Assembly: GCF_900312675.1 (NCBI RefSeq)
Contig: NZ_OMPC01000012.1
Location: 1 to 64,000, forward strand
Direction: 5' to 3'
Origin: Aliivibrio sp. EL58
GTDB lineage: Bacteria; Pseudomonadota; Gammaproteobacteria; Enterobacterales; Vibrionaceae
Length of the DNA stretch: 64,000 bases
Shown here: in pieces, positions 1 to 9,052 of the stretch
How the letters are laid out: each line of letters begins with the position of its first letter
Numbering within the stretch: the stretch's first letter is position 1
Position numbers and translations under genes: made by a program
Notes under the pieces: generated by a model
Database searches by the model: none
What the model was told of the DNA's origin: nothing
The model's input: only the letters and a program-made list of their open reading frames with translations

Positions 1-430
<430 letters not shown>

Positions 431-553
431 TACAACACCCAAGGGGTTTTGAACGGATTTGAAGTTGCAAGAACGATATTGAATGTGATTAAGAACGCAT
501 ACACAGCTTTCCAGATTATTATTTATCTCTTATTGAGGTAGATAGAAAGAATT

Positions 554-672
554 TGCTTGGCGACCATAGCGTTATGGACCCACCTGATCCCATGCCGAAC
601 TCAGAAGTGAAACGTAATAGCGCCGATGGTAGTGTGGGGTTTCCCCATGTGAGAGTAGGACATCGCCAGGCT
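554..672 (+). rRNA. 5S rRNA, first copy
   Basis: This 119-nt segment matches the gammaproteobacterial 5S pattern: a TGCTTGGCG start, ACCCACCTGATCCCATGCCG in the middle, and an end that pairs with the start. It differs from the second copy (827-945) at four positions: 559, 571, 614 and 667. It is followed at once by a strong hairpin and T-run. Confidence 0.96.
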
Positions 673-680
673 TGAATTTT

Positions 681-709
681 AAAAAGCCATCCAAAGGATG
701 GCTTTTTTT
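681..709 (+). terminator. hairpin terminator after first 5S
   Basis: AAAAGCCATCC pairs with GGATGGCTTTT around a 3-nt AAA loop, and a T-run follows. It sits between the first 5S and tRNA-Thr, so either the tRNA and second 5S depend on readthrough or antitermination, or the hairpin acts mainly as a processing element. Confidence 0.8.
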
Positions 710-734
710 CGATTACAAAAGTAAATAGTTTATT

Positions 735-811
735 GCTGATATAGCTCAGCCCGGTAGAGCGCACCCTTGGTAAGGGTGAGGTCCCCAGTTCGAGTCTGGG
801 TATCAGCACCA
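735..811 (+). tRNA. tRNA-Thr (anticodon GGT)
   Basis: This is a 77-nt cloverleaf with acceptor GCTGATA/TATCAGC, D-arm, anticodon stem CACCC/GGGTG around the loop TTGGTAA (anticodon GGT), T-arm TTCGAGT, and CCA encoded in the DNA. It lies between two 5S genes, the same 5S-Thr-5S order as at the end of E. coli rrnD. Confidence 0.97.
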
Positions 812-826
812 TTTACTGACAGATTT

Positions 827-945
827 TGCTTAGCGACCATAGCATTATGGACCCACCTGATCCCATGCCGAACTCAGAAGTGAAACATAATAGCGCCGAT
901 GGTAGTGTGGGGTTTCCCCATGTGAGAGTAGGACATCGCTAGGCT
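827..945 (+). rRNA. 5S rRNA, second copy
   Basis: A 119-nt second 5S gene, 115/119 identical to the one at 554-672. The four differences all fall in paired positions and preserve pairing (see findings). It ends the rRNA operon. Confidence 0.96.
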
Positions 946-953
946 CAAATTTT

Positions 954-983
954 AAAAGGCTTCCCATTGGGAAGCCTTTTTTC
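954..983 (+). terminator. rRNA operon terminator
   Basis: AAAGGCTTCCC and GGGAAGCCTTT form a GC-rich hairpin with a tiny loop, followed by a T-run. It lies just before the convergent end of ilvY (994) and may serve both directions. Confidence 0.88.
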
Positions 984-993
984 GTTTTAATCG

Positions 994-1878
994 CTAAATA
1001 AATGTATTTTCTGCGACTTGCCAAAGAGCCTGAATGACAGAGTCGTTTAGTTTTGATTTTTTACAACATAATCCTAATTTAAAAGGCGCTATAGGCGATA
1101 TATTTAGGCGTTGAACTTTGTCTTTAACTGGGCTGTTATTGATTACTACGTCTGGAGCAATACCTATACCGCAGCCTAACGCCACCATACTAACAATTGC
1201 TTCATGCCCTGATACTTGAGCGTAAATTGTGGGTTTGATTTTCTGCTCCTTAAACCATTGATTCGCTCTATTCCTCGCAGTCCCTGATTCAGGCAAAATA
1301 AAAGGCAATGACTTCCAATTTGTATTTTCTTTATTAATTTCACTGATGAAGTGATTGCTACCAATTGGAGCAATGATCGAAAGTGGAATTTCACTGATAA
1401 TTTCAAAGGCGAGTTTATTTGATAGGGTTTCTGGAAGAGCTGATATTGCAATATCGACTTCTGATGTTTCAATCTTATTGATCGCTTGAGCTGGATCACC
1501 GGTAGATAGTTTAATGTCTATATGGGGATAGTTAACTTTAAAGTCGTTTAATAATTGAGGTAAATGACTGTAGCTTGCCGTCACTGAGCAAAATAAATTA
1601 AGCTGACCCTTAAGTGTATTATTCACAGTATTAGAGCTTGCTTTGTAACCACTCCATTCCGCACATATATTCAAGGCTATAGGTATAAGTTGCTTAGCCG
1701 CCGTTGTTAGTTCAACACTTCGATTATCTCTAATAAAAAGTGGATGTCCAACGTCATCTTCTAGTTTTTGAATTTGTCGGCTTAAAGCTGAGGGACTTAA
1801 ATGCATCGCTTTTGATGTTTGAGTAAAGCTATGACTTTCACAAAGATGTAGGAAAGTTTGTAGAAGTTTTATGTTCAT
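994..1878 (-). CDS. ilvY: LysR-family regulator IlvY
   Basis: 294 aa, the usual length for a LysR-type regulator. An N-terminal winged HTH (residues about 1-60, with the typical SFTQTSKAMHLSPSALSRQ pattern) is followed by a substrate-binding effector domain. It is transcribed divergently from ilvC across a 126-bp gap holding a GCAAT-N5-ATTGC inverted repeat. That is the arrangement of the E. coli ilvYC pair, in which IlvY activates ilvC in response to acetolactate or acetohydroxybutyrate. Assignment to IlvY rests on this context plus family. The start ATG is preceded by only a weak Shine-Dalgarno sequence. Confidence 0.9.
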   Translation of the reverse strand: MNIKLLQTFLHLCESHSFTQTSKAMHLSPSALSRQIQKLEDDVGHPLFIRDNRSVELTTAAKQLIPIALNICAEWSGYKASSNTVNNTLKGQLNLFCSVTASYSHLPQLLNDFKVNYPHIDIKLSTGDPAQAINKIETSEVDIAISALPETLSNKLAFEIISEIPLSIIAPIGSNHFISEINKENTNWKSLPFILPESGTARNRANQWFKEQKIKPTIYAQVSGHEAIVSMVALGCGIGIAPDVVINNSPVKDKVQRLNISPIAPFKLGLCCKKSKLNDSVIQALWQVAENTFI

Positions 1879-1894
1879 TTATGTTGCCTATATT

Positions 1895-1909
1895 GCAATC
1901 ATGTATTGC
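1895..1909. promoter_or_regulatory. candidate IlvY operator
   Basis: GCAAT-N5-ATTGC is a perfect 5-bp inverted repeat with a 15-bp footprint and the T-N11-A-like geometry typical of LysR regulators. It sits in the divergent ilvY/ilvC gap just upstream of a TTGACA -35 box. Related TTGCAA-type inverted repeats are known in the E. coli ilvYC operators; occupancy here is inferred. Confidence 0.6.
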
Positions 1910-1922
1910 TAATATATCACTT

Positions 1923-1952
1923 TTGACAATGTTAATCTTTCGTTATTATCTT
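1923..1952 (+). promoter_or_regulatory. probable ilvC promoter
   Basis: A consensus TTGACA at 1923-1928 is followed by TATCTT at 1947-1952 (18-bp spacer) or TTATCT at 1946-1951 (17-bp spacer). The weak -10 fits activator-dependent expression. The ilvC start codon lies about 53 bp further on. Confidence 0.55.
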
Positions 1953-2004
1953 TTTATACACAAGATCATCCTAATGGATTAAATGATATTTATGGAGTTT
2001 TATC

Positions 2005-3489
2005 ATGGCTAATTACTTTAACACACTGAATTTACGCGAGCAGTTGGATCAACTTGGTCGTTGTCGCTTTATGGACCGTGAGGAATTTGCAACAGAAGCT
2101 GATTACCTTAAAGGAAAGAAGGTGGTTATTGTAGGTTGTGGTGCTCAAGGTCTTAATCAAGGTCTTAATATGCGTGACTCAGGCTTAGATGTAGCATATG
2201 CGCTACGTCAAGCTGCGATTGATGAACAACGTCAGTCGTATAAAAATGCCAAAGAAAATGGCTTTGAAGTTGCTAGCTATGAAAAACTAATCCCTCAAGC
2301 AGATCTTGTTGTTAACCTGACGCCAGATAAACAACATACAAATGTTGTTGAAACGGTAATGCCACTAATGAAAGAAGGCGCTGCACTAGGTTACTCTCAT
2401 GGCTTTAATGTTGTAGAAGAAGGGATGCAGATCCGTAAAGATATAACGGTTGTTATGGTCGCTCCTAAATGTCCTGGTACAGAAGTACGTGAAGAATATA
2501 AGCGTGGTTTTGGTGTACCTACATTGATAGCTGTTCACCCTGAAAATGATCCAAAAGGTGAAGGCTGGGATATTGCAAAAGCATGGGCTGCAGGTACTGG
2601 TGGTCACAGAGCTGGTTGTCTTGAGTCTTCTTTCGTCGCTGAAGTTAAATCTGATTTAATGGGTGAGCAAACAATCCTTTGTGGCATGCTACAAGCGGGT
2701 TCAATTGTATCTTATGAGAAAATGATCGCTGATGGCATTGAACCTGGTTATGCCGGTAAATTGCTACAGTTTGGTTGGGAAACAATTACCGAAGCACTTA
2801 AGTTCGGTGGTGTTACTCACATGATGGATCGTCTATCTAATCCTGCAAAAGTGAAGGCATTCGAACTATCTGAAGAGCTAAAAGAATTAATGCGTCCTCT
2901 ATATAACAAACATATGGATGACATTATTCAAGGTGAATTTTCTCGTACAATGATGGCTGATTGGGCTAATGATGATGTGAATCTATTAGGCTGGCGTGAA
3001 GAGACAGGTCAAACTGCATTTGAAAATTACCCTGAGTCAGACGTAGAGATTTCAGAGCAAGAATATTTTGATAACGGTATTCTACTTGTTGCTATGGTTC
3101 GTGCTGGTGTTGAATTAGCCTTTGAAGCAATGACTTCATCAGGTATTGTTGATGAATCTGCATACTACGAATCACTGCATGAGCTACCGCTAATTGCAAA
3201 TACAGTTGCTCGTAAGCGTTTGTATGAAATGAATGTAGTAATTTCTGATACGGCTGAATATGGTAACTATTTATTTGCTAATGTAGCAACGCCACTACTT
3301 CGTGAGAAGTTTATGACATCAGTTGAGACTAACGTAATTGGCCGTGGCTTGGGTGAAACATCAAATCAAGTTGATAATGCAACGTTAATCGCTGTTAATG
3401 AAGCAATTCGTAACCACCCAGTAGAATATATCGGTGAAGAGCTACGTAGCTATATGAGTGATATGAAGCGTATTGCCGTTGGTGGCTAA
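2005..3489 (+). CDS. ilvC: ketol-acid reductoisomerase IlvC (class II)
   Basis: 494 aa, the long class II form. It catalyses the Mg2+- and NADPH-dependent isomeroreduction of acetolactate or acetohydroxybutyrate in valine and isoleucine synthesis. The Rossmann motif [12 protein letters not shown] is at about residues 44-55, followed by the arginine-containing NADPH-selecting segment. Two KARI-type helical C-terminal domains carry the acidic metal ligands. The ATG is preceded by TGGAG, and the gene ends just before a strong terminator. It lies divergent to its regulator ilvY, with ubiK and vexB beyond, as I recall for V. cholerae. Confidence 0.98.
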   Translation: MANYFNTLNLREQLDQLGRCRFMDREEFATEADYLKGKKVVIVGCGAQGLNQGLNMRDSGLDVAYALRQAAIDEQRQSYKNAKENGFEVASYEKLIPQADLVVNLTPDKQHTNVVETVMPLMKEGAALGYSHGFNVVEEGMQIRKDITVVMVAPKCPGTEVREEYKRGFGVPTLIAVHPENDPKGEGWDIAKAWAAGTGGHRAGCLESSFVAEVKSDLMGEQTILCGMLQAGSIVSYEKMIADGIEPGYAGKLLQFGWETITEALKFGGVTHMMDRLSNPAKVKAFELSEELKELMRPLYNKHMDDIIQGEFSRTMMADWANDDVNLLGWREETGQTAFENYPESDVEISEQEYFDNGILLVAMVRAGVELAFEAMTSSGIVDESAYYESLHELPLIANTVARKRLYEMNVVISDTAEYGNYLFANVATPLLREKFMTSVETNVIGRGLGETSNQVDNATLIAVNEAIRNHPVEYIGEELRSYMSDMKRIAVGG

Positions 3490-3510
3490 TTAATACCAAA
3501 TGAATATAAA

Positions 3511-3545
3511 AATGGCTTAACCAGTGATGGTTAAGCCATTTTTTT
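3511..3545 (+). terminator. ilvC terminator
   Basis: A 13-bp perfect stem (AATGGCTTAACCA / TGGTTAAGCCATT) has a GTGA loop and a T-run. Confidence 0.92.
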
Positions 3546-3571
3546 ATGCGTAAATTATGTTTCTATCGAGT

Positions 3572-3732
3572 TATACCAATCGTAGTAAATAACTGATCAT
3601 CCTAGCTGGTTAAAATGCTCGATAACTGCGTTGAAATTTTTGATTGTAGAATAACTACTTATCAAAAAATTTCGTCTTGTTCTCAAGCATTTTCCTGCGT
3701 TATTTCTGCTCACTTACTTACTGTGATTGTAT
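3572..3732. repeat. MITE-like long imperfect hairpin element
   Basis: About 160 bp folds back on itself along its whole length. The ends TACCAATCGTAGTAAATAACTGA and (reverse strand) TACAATCACAGTAAGTAAGTGA match imperfectly, the middle arms AAAATGCTCGA and TCAAGCATTTT pair, and the apex is GTAG-AATAA-CTAC (3646-3658). No coding potential is visible. The layout fits a dispersed non-autonomous repeat seen widely in Vibrionaceae genomes; that family claim is from memory. The right end abuts the ubiK stop codon at 3732-3734. Confidence 0.65.
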
Positions 3733-3986
3733 TACTTTTCTGATAGTTTCTCTTCTAATTCAGCCAGTTTTTGTTCCATTGCCGTTAGTTTTTGGCGAGT
3801 GCGTAACAGAACTTGAGTTTGAACATCAAATTCCTCTCTACCTACAACATCGAGCTTATTTAATTGGCCTTGGATAACTTGGCGAACTTTTTGCTCAACA
3901 TCAGTACCTAGCTCTTTTACTGGTTGAGGCATTGAGTCATGAATTTGTTTTGCTACTTGTTCTAGTTTCTTTGGATCAAACATCAT
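3732..3986 (-). CDS. ubiK: ubiquinone biosynthesis accessory factor UbiK (BMFP family)
   Basis: 84 aa, a short helical protein of the BMFP/YqiC family. The first half starts [19 protein letters not shown], and the last ~35 residues form a coiled coil ([20 protein letters not shown]). The family acts in the aerobic Ubi complex as a lipid-interacting partner of UbiJ. Two tandem ATG codons occur. The AAGGG ribosome site is 4 nt from the first and 7 nt from the second, so translation may start at 3983 (83 aa). The gene is separated from the upstream vexB by a terminator and has its own short leader. Confidence 0.88.
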   Translation of the reverse strand: MMFDPKKLEQVAKQIHDSMPQPVKELGTDVEQKVRQVIQGQLNKLDVVGREEFDVQTQVLLRTRQKLTAMEQKLAELEEKLSEK

Positions 3987-4049
3987 TTACCCTTAATTGA
4001 ATATTTTCTTTATTCTAAGTAAAGCCTTGCCAATTGTCGCTATCGAAAT

Positions 4050-4077
4050 AAAAAAAAGGCTACCGAAGTAGCCTTTA
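4050..4077 (-). terminator. vexRAB operon terminator
   Basis: Read on the minus strand, AAAGGCTAC-TTCG-GTAGCCTTT is a hairpin capped by a UUCG-type tetraloop, followed by a long T-run. Confidence 0.9.
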
Positions 4078-4091
4078 ATAACAATTAACCA

Positions 4092-7000
4092 TTAAGATTC
4101 TTTAATCTCTTTACCTTCTTCAAAAACAGGTAATGGTTTGTGTTCACTTGCTAAGTAACTATAAATTACAGGCAGTACGAACAGTGTAAATAACGTACCA
4201 ATCGCTAGACCAGCTACGATTACAATACCAATACTAAAGCGTTGAGCCGCACCTGCACCACTTGCATACATTAGAGGTACAAGACCTGCAATCATCGCAG
4301 CAGTCGTCATTAGGATAGGACGTAGACGAACTTTAGCAGCTTCGGTTACGGCTTCCATGCGATTCTTGAGGTGATGAAGTTGTTCTTCTTTTGCTACTTC
4401 ACAAATAAGAATACCATGCTTAGTAATCAAGCCTACAAGCGTGATCAAACCAACTTGAGAGTAGATATTCATTGTTGCAGCGCCCCAAGCAAGAGCGATT
4501 AAAGCACCACAAATTGCTAGCGGAACAGATACCATGATTACTAATGGATCTCGTACTGATTCAAATTGAATAGCAAGAACCAAGAAAATGATAGCGAGTG
4601 CTAAACCAAACGTAGCATATAGAGCACTACCCTCAGTTACGTACTGACGAGCTTCACCCATATAGTCATGGCTATAACCACTTGGTAATGTACTCGTTGC
4701 TAAGTCTTCAAACCATATAATCGCATCACCCATAGCAACACCTGGTGATGGTACTGCACCAATAGTCGCTGAGTTCAATTGGTTGAAGTGAGGCAGTGAT
4801 CTAGGTTCAGCAACAACATCTATAGATATTAGGCTTCCTAGAGGAACAGCTTCACCACTGGTTGAACGAACGTAATAGTGATTCATTGATTCAGGGTTTA
4901 GACGGAACTTACGTTCTACTTGAGGAATAACCTCATATGAACGTCCGCTAAGATCAATACGGTTTACGTAGCCATCAGCCATCATCGTACTTAGTGTAAT
5001 ACCAATATCTTGCATGGTAATACCGTAAGCGCCTGCTTTATCTTTATCTATATTGATTTTCATTGTTGCTGAATCAAAATTCAAATCAAGATCAGAATAG
5101 ACAAACAGTGGGCTACCTTTAACACTAGTCAGTACTTCGGTTGCTATTTGGAACAAGCTTTCAAAGCTATTTGGTGTCGTAATAACAAATTGAATTGGAA
5201 GACCAGAGCCAGCCCCTGGAAGTTCAGGCATTTGGAAAGCCGTTACTGCCATTCCTGGTACATCTTTAACTAGTTCACCAACACGTTTAGCAACCTCAGC
5301 TTGGCTTGTTGTTCGTTGGCTCCAAGGAACCATTGATGCAATACCAAAGGCTTGGTTCGCATTAGGTACACCGGTAAATACTTGTGCAAATGCAACTTCT
5401 GGTTGATTTGATAGGATCTTATTTACATCATTCATAGTGTTTTGCATGTAATCAAGGTTTGCAGTTGAAGGCGCGGTACCCATCAACATGATTACACCCT
5501 TATCTTCTGATGGGGCAAGTTCACTTGGAATAAACTTAAACAGAAGCGGAAGAGTAGCAAAAACAATTACAGCAAAACCAATAATCACAGGGCGACGAGT
5601 CATGATGGCATTTAGCATACGCTCATAACGATCACTCATATTATCTAAGATATGGTGTACTTTTTTCTCAAAACGATTTGGTTCTTCATTTGCAACGAGC
5701 ATTTTTGAACACATCATTGGAGATAGTGTTAATGCTACGATACCGGAAACAAATACGGCACCAGCTAGGGTTAAGGCAAACTCTTTAAATAGAGAACCGG
5801 TAATACCACCCATCATTGCAATTGGAGCATATACCGCACCAAGCGTTAATGTCATAGCAATAACAGGAACCGCAATTTCACGAGTACCTATAATCGCTGC
5901 TCGGAAAGGTGTTTCACCTAACTTAATATGACGGTCGACGTTTTCTAAAACAACGATAGCATCATCTACTACTAAGCCGATGGCGAGTACCATTGCGAGT
6001 AGTGTCATTAAGTTCCATGAGAACCCCATCGCCTGCATAACCATTGCCACACCAACAAGTGATAATGGAATAGTAACGATTGGAATGATTACCGCTCGGA
6101 ATGAACCTAAGAATAAGGTAATTACAACCAGTACGATTAATGCAGCTTCAATGATGGTTTTGATTACTTCATGAATAGACTCGTTGATCGCAATCGTAGA
6201 GTCATACATGATGTTCATCTTGATATTCGTTGGTAAGTTCTTCTCTAACTGAGGCAACAACGCAAGAACATCAGAGGCAATGTTAATTGGGTTCGCACTT
6301 GGTGCAGCATTGATTGCAGCAACAACGGCTTCCTTACCATTCGCACTTGCTCGATAGACATCATGGCTTTTTTCAAGAGAGACTTTCGCAATATCACTTA
6401 GGCGAACAATTTCCCCATTAGTCGTTCTGATAACAAGATTTTCTAGTTCTTCAACATTAGATACTTGAGTATCAGCACTGCCGTTATAAAGAACAAACTC
6501 ACCGGTAGCTTGACCTGCTGCTGATTGGAAGTTATTCGCGCTTAGCACGCCCATAACATCAGTTGCAGTCATATCTATAGCAGCCATACGTGCTGGATCT
6601 AACCAGATACGTAACGCGTATTTCATACCACCGTAAAGATCTACTTTTGAAACACCATTAACAGTGAATAACTGAGGGTTAATCACTCGCTCTAAGTAGT
6701 CGGTAATCTGACTTGATACTAATTCATCACTAGTAAAGCCAATATAAAGTACCGCAGTTGTTGAGCCTGTAGACATGGTTACTGTCGGATCTTCAGATTC
6801 TTTTGGTAACTGAGAGCGAACAGAGTTTGTCTTAGCCAAAATATCAGACAAGGCTGCATTTGGGTCAGTATTCAACTTCATTGTTACAGTAATGGTAGAT
6901 TTACCCATTACTGATTGTGACGTCATAAAGTCGATATTATCGGCTTGAGCCACGGCTTGCTCTAAGGGTTGAGTAATAAAACCTTGGATAAGGTCAGCAC

Positions 7001-7163
7001 TCGCCCCGTAGTAGCTAGTTGTTACCGTTACAACGGTATTCGTCATTTCAGGGTATTCACGAACCTGCATTTTGAAAATTGCTTGAATCCCAAGCAAAGC
7101 AATCAAAAAGCTGATTGATACCGCTAAAACTGGACGTTTAATAAAAACATCAGTAAAGCGCAT
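4092..7163 (-). CDS. vexB: RND multidrug efflux permease VexB
   Basis: 1023 aa, standard for an HAE1-type RND pump subunit of the inner membrane. TM1 lies at the N-terminus (VLAVSISFLIALLG). A first periplasmic loop precedes TM2-TM6, which hold the VVDDAIVV proton-relay Asp pair at about residue 400. A second porter loop and TM7-12 follow, with the conserved Lys in LITKHGIL near residue 940. It would work with the adjacent VexA adaptor and a TolC channel encoded elsewhere to export bile, detergents and drugs. The start is preceded by GGAGG 5 nt upstream, and the gap to vexA is 11 bp. The vex name rests on synteny with ilvC and on the vexR-vexA-vexB order of V. cholerae. Confidence 0.9.
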   Translation of the reverse strand: MRFTDVFIKRPVLAVSISFLIALLGIQAIFKMQVREYPEMTNTVVTVTTSYYGASADLIQGFITQPLEQAVAQADNIDFMTSQSVMGKSTITVTMKLNTDPNAALSDILAKTNSVRSQLPKESEDPTVTMSTGSTTAVLYIGFTSDELVSSQITDYLERVINPQLFTVNGVSKVDLYGGMKYALRIWLDPARMAAIDMTATDVMGVLSANNFQSAAGQATGEFVLYNGSADTQVSNVEELENLVIRTTNGEIVRLSDIAKVSLEKSHDVYRASANGKEAVVAAINAAPSANPINIASDVLALLPQLEKNLPTNIKMNIMYDSTIAINESIHEVIKTIIEAALIVLVVITLFLGSFRAVIIPIVTIPLSLVGVAMVMQAMGFSWNLMTLLAMVLAIGLVVDDAIVVLENVDRHIKLGETPFRAAIIGTREIAVPVIAMTLTLGAVYAPIAMMGGITGSLFKEFALTLAGAVFVSGIVALTLSPMMCSKMLVANEEPNRFEKKVHHILDNMSDRYERMLNAIMTRRPVIIGFAVIVFATLPLLFKFIPSELAPSEDKGVIMLMGTAPSTANLDYMQNTMNDVNKILSNQPEVAFAQVFTGVPNANQAFGIASMVPWSQRTTSQAEVAKRVGELVKDVPGMAVTAFQMPELPGAGSGLPIQFVITTPNSFESLFQIATEVLTSVKGSPLFVYSDLDLNFDSATMKINIDKDKAGAYGITMQDIGITLSTMMADGYVNRIDLSGRSYEVIPQVERKFRLNPESMNHYYVRSTSGEAVPLGSLISIDVVAEPRSLPHFNQLNSATIGAVPSPGVAMGDAIIWFEDLATSTLPSGYSHDYMGEARQYVTEGSALYATFGLALAIIFLVLAIQFESVRDPLVIMVSVPLAICGALIALAWGAATMNIYSQVGLITLVGLITKHGILICEVAKEEQLHHLKNRMEAVTEAAKVRLRPILMTTAAMIAGLVPLMYASGAGAAQRFSIGIVIVAGLAIGTLFTLFVLPVIYSYLASEHKPLPVFEEGKEIKES

Positions 7164-7174
7164 AGTTCCTCCGA

Positions 7175-8281
7175 TTACAGCATTGGTGTTTCAGCAGGTG
7201 GTGTTGTTGCATCGCTTTCCACAATGCGAACTTTCGCATCATTACTTAGACGAACCTGACCTGTGGTTACCACCATATCGCCAGCTTTAACACCTTCAAG
7301 GATATGAGCAATCGCTTCTGAGCGCTCACCTACTTTCACAACATGTTGTTGAACGCGTTTTACACCATCTTTTTCTGTAACAAGATAAACATTATCACCA
7401 TAAAGAGTATAGGTGATTGATGTTTGAGGAATAACAACTTGGTTTTCTAATGTCGGTAGAATGATTTCAGCACGAGCGAACATGCCGCTACGTAATTTTC
7501 CACCATTATTAGGGATATCAGCTTGAACCTCGATCAAGCCACTTTGGATATTTACTGCAGGTTCAATAGCGCTAATAGAACCTTTGAAGATGTCCGCAGG
7601 GTAAGAATCAATTGAGATATCGATTTCTTGTCCAATATTGATGCGCGAGATATCAGTTTGAGGAACAGTAAAGCGTAAGCGCATTACACTTGTATCTTCT
7701 AGACGAACGATATCAGTGCTTGGTTGTAGGTATTGACCTAGGTAAACATTACGAATACCGATAACACCACTGAAAGGTGCTTTGATCTCACGACGATCGA
7801 TAGATGCTTTCATTCCTTCAATATCAGCAGCAAGAGAGAAGTAGTTTGCTTCAGCTTCATCGTATGCTTCTTTTGAAATAGAACCTTTCTTATATAGGCC
7901 CTTATAACGCTTATATTTTGCTTCCGCTGCAGGCAAGCGAGCTTGAGTACTCTTCAAGTTAGCTTTTTCTACTTTAGAATCAAGAGAAACCAATACTTGG
8001 CCTTTTTTTACTTGGCTACCAGAATCAAATGAAATTTTATCAATAATACCGTTAACTTCAGTTGTTAATGTAACGCCTTGGTTAGGTTCAATAAAACCAA
8101 TAGCTTCAATGGTTGGAGTCCAATGAGATGAGGCAATGGTTTCAACCGTAACAGGGAATTCAGGTTCTGGTCGGTTAGCCATATATTCAGCGATTTTTTG
8201 TTGTTTAAACATGTTAAAACCAATCACACTACCGAAAAGAAGTAGTGCAAGAAGTAACATAAAGAAAGTCCACTTTTTCAT
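7175..8281 (-). CDS. vexA: RND efflux membrane-fusion (adaptor) protein VexA
   Basis: 368 aa periplasmic adaptor with one N-terminal membrane segment (residues about 5-25) and no lipobox, so it is anchored by a transmembrane helix. Next come a lipoyl half-motif (GFIEPNQGVTLTTEVNG), an alpha-helical hairpin (about 95-150), the second lipoyl half (REIKAPFSGVIG), and beta-barrel and membrane-proximal domains. It links VexB to an outer-membrane TolC channel. It lies between vexR (18-bp gap) and vexB (11-bp gap) in one operon. Confidence 0.9.
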   Translation of the reverse strand: MKKWTFFMLLLALLLFGSVIGFNMFKQQKIAEYMANRPEPEFPVTVETIASSHWTPTIEAIGFIEPNQGVTLTTEVNGIIDKISFDSGSQVKKGQVLVSLDSKVEKANLKSTQARLPAAEAKYKRYKGLYKKGSISKEAYDEAEANYFSLAADIEGMKASIDRREIKAPFSGVIGIRNVYLGQYLQPSTDIVRLEDTSVMRLRFTVPQTDISRINIGQEIDISIDSYPADIFKGSISAIEPAVNIQSGLIEVQADIPNNGGKLRSGMFARAEIILPTLENQVVIPQTSITYTLYGDNVYLVTEKDGVKRVQQHVVKVGERSEAIAHILEGVKAGDMVVTTGQVRLSNDAKVRIVESDATTPPAETPML

Positions 8282-8299
8282 TCTGATTAGAACTCCAAA

Positions 8300-8866
8300 T
8301 TAGTGTTTAATAATAGCGTCCCAACTGGCTTCAATTGCCGCATCGAGATCATCGTTTGTTAAAGTAAAAAAACCTTGAGCATGTTTTCGAGCTAAACAAA
8401 CACTCGCTTCTAAGCTAAGGCCAGTTAATATTTCTACGCTAAGAGGTTTAAATACACCTTGTTCAAGTCCATCGACAAAGAGTTGATTTACTTGGGCAAA
8501 CATTTTCTCCTCTAGTTCCTTAAATTTCACTAGGTCAGTAGAAGGGAGAGAGTCGTATTGATTACGATTCAAAAAAGTATTCTTCTCTGAAATAGCAAAG
8601 TACCAAATGTTTAACCACATAGTACGAAATCGAACTTTAATTGGATCTGAATCTTGCACATTCTCTTGGATGGCAAATGCAACACGTTGCATGATATTCA
8701 GTTTTATTTCTTCGATTAAGGCTTCTTTATCATCAAAGTAGCGATATATCGTGCCGGCAGCAACGCCTGCTTGATTCGCTACTTTTTGCATAGACAAGCC
8801 ACGAAATCCATCGGTAGCTAATAATTGCTCAGCAGATTCAAGAATGAGCTGACGCTTTTCCTTCAT
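8300..8866 (-). CDS. vexR: TetR-family repressor VexR
   Basis: 188 aa from the ATG at 8866. An N-terminal TetR HTH (KEKRQLILESAEQLL to AAGTIYRYFDDKEAL) is followed by a ligand-binding C-terminal domain. A longer frame opens at 8899, but that start lies inside the operator palindrome. The ATG at 8866 has an AAGGA 7 nt upstream, so I chose it. As first gene of the vexRAB operon, it probably binds the AATGAATGAAC inverted repeat just upstream and so autoregulates the pump. V. cholerae VexR is reported to act on vexRAB; I recall activation there, so the sign of control is uncertain. Confidence 0.87.
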   Translation of the reverse strand: MKEKRQLILESAEQLLATDGFRGLSMQKVANQAGVAAGTIYRYFDDKEALIEEIKLNIMQRVAFAIQENVQDSDPIKVRFRTMWLNIWYFAISEKNTFLNRNQYDSLPSTDLVKFKELEEKMFAQVNQLFVDGLEQGVFKPLSVEILTGLSLEASVCLARKHAQGFFTLTNDDLDAAIEASWDAIIKH

Positions 8867-8882
8867 AAATTGGTCCTTATGA

Positions 8883-8904
8883 AATGAATGAACGTTCATT
8901 CATT
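8883..8904. promoter_or_regulatory. 22-bp perfect palindrome, probable VexR operator
   Basis: The half-site AATGAATGAAC is followed directly by its exact reverse complement GTTCATTCATT. It begins 17 bp upstream of the vexR ATG. Palindromes of the ATGAATGA..TCATTCAT type are typical AcrR/TetR sites controlling RND pumps. Confidence 0.8.
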
Positions 8905-9052
8905 ATTTTAGGCTACGATGAATAAAATGTAATCTATTTTTGTGTCAAGAAACGTAAAGATCACAATTTTTCATCGATGGTTTACATGGTATTCCATCAT
9001 CGACAGCTTTATTATAGACACAAATATTCATTATCGATTTTATAGGTGATTC

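Noticed and set aside
519-812. 97-aa minus-strand ORF
   Set aside because: It runs antisense through the first 5S gene, its terminator and tRNA-Thr; structured RNA genes explain the sequence.
3572-3732. ERIC/IRU element
   Set aside because: Its core does not resemble the ERIC consensus; it is a different fold-back repeat.
3677-3877. 66-aa plus-strand ORF
   Set aside because: It runs through the hairpin element and antisense to ubiK; no ribosome site or plausible product.
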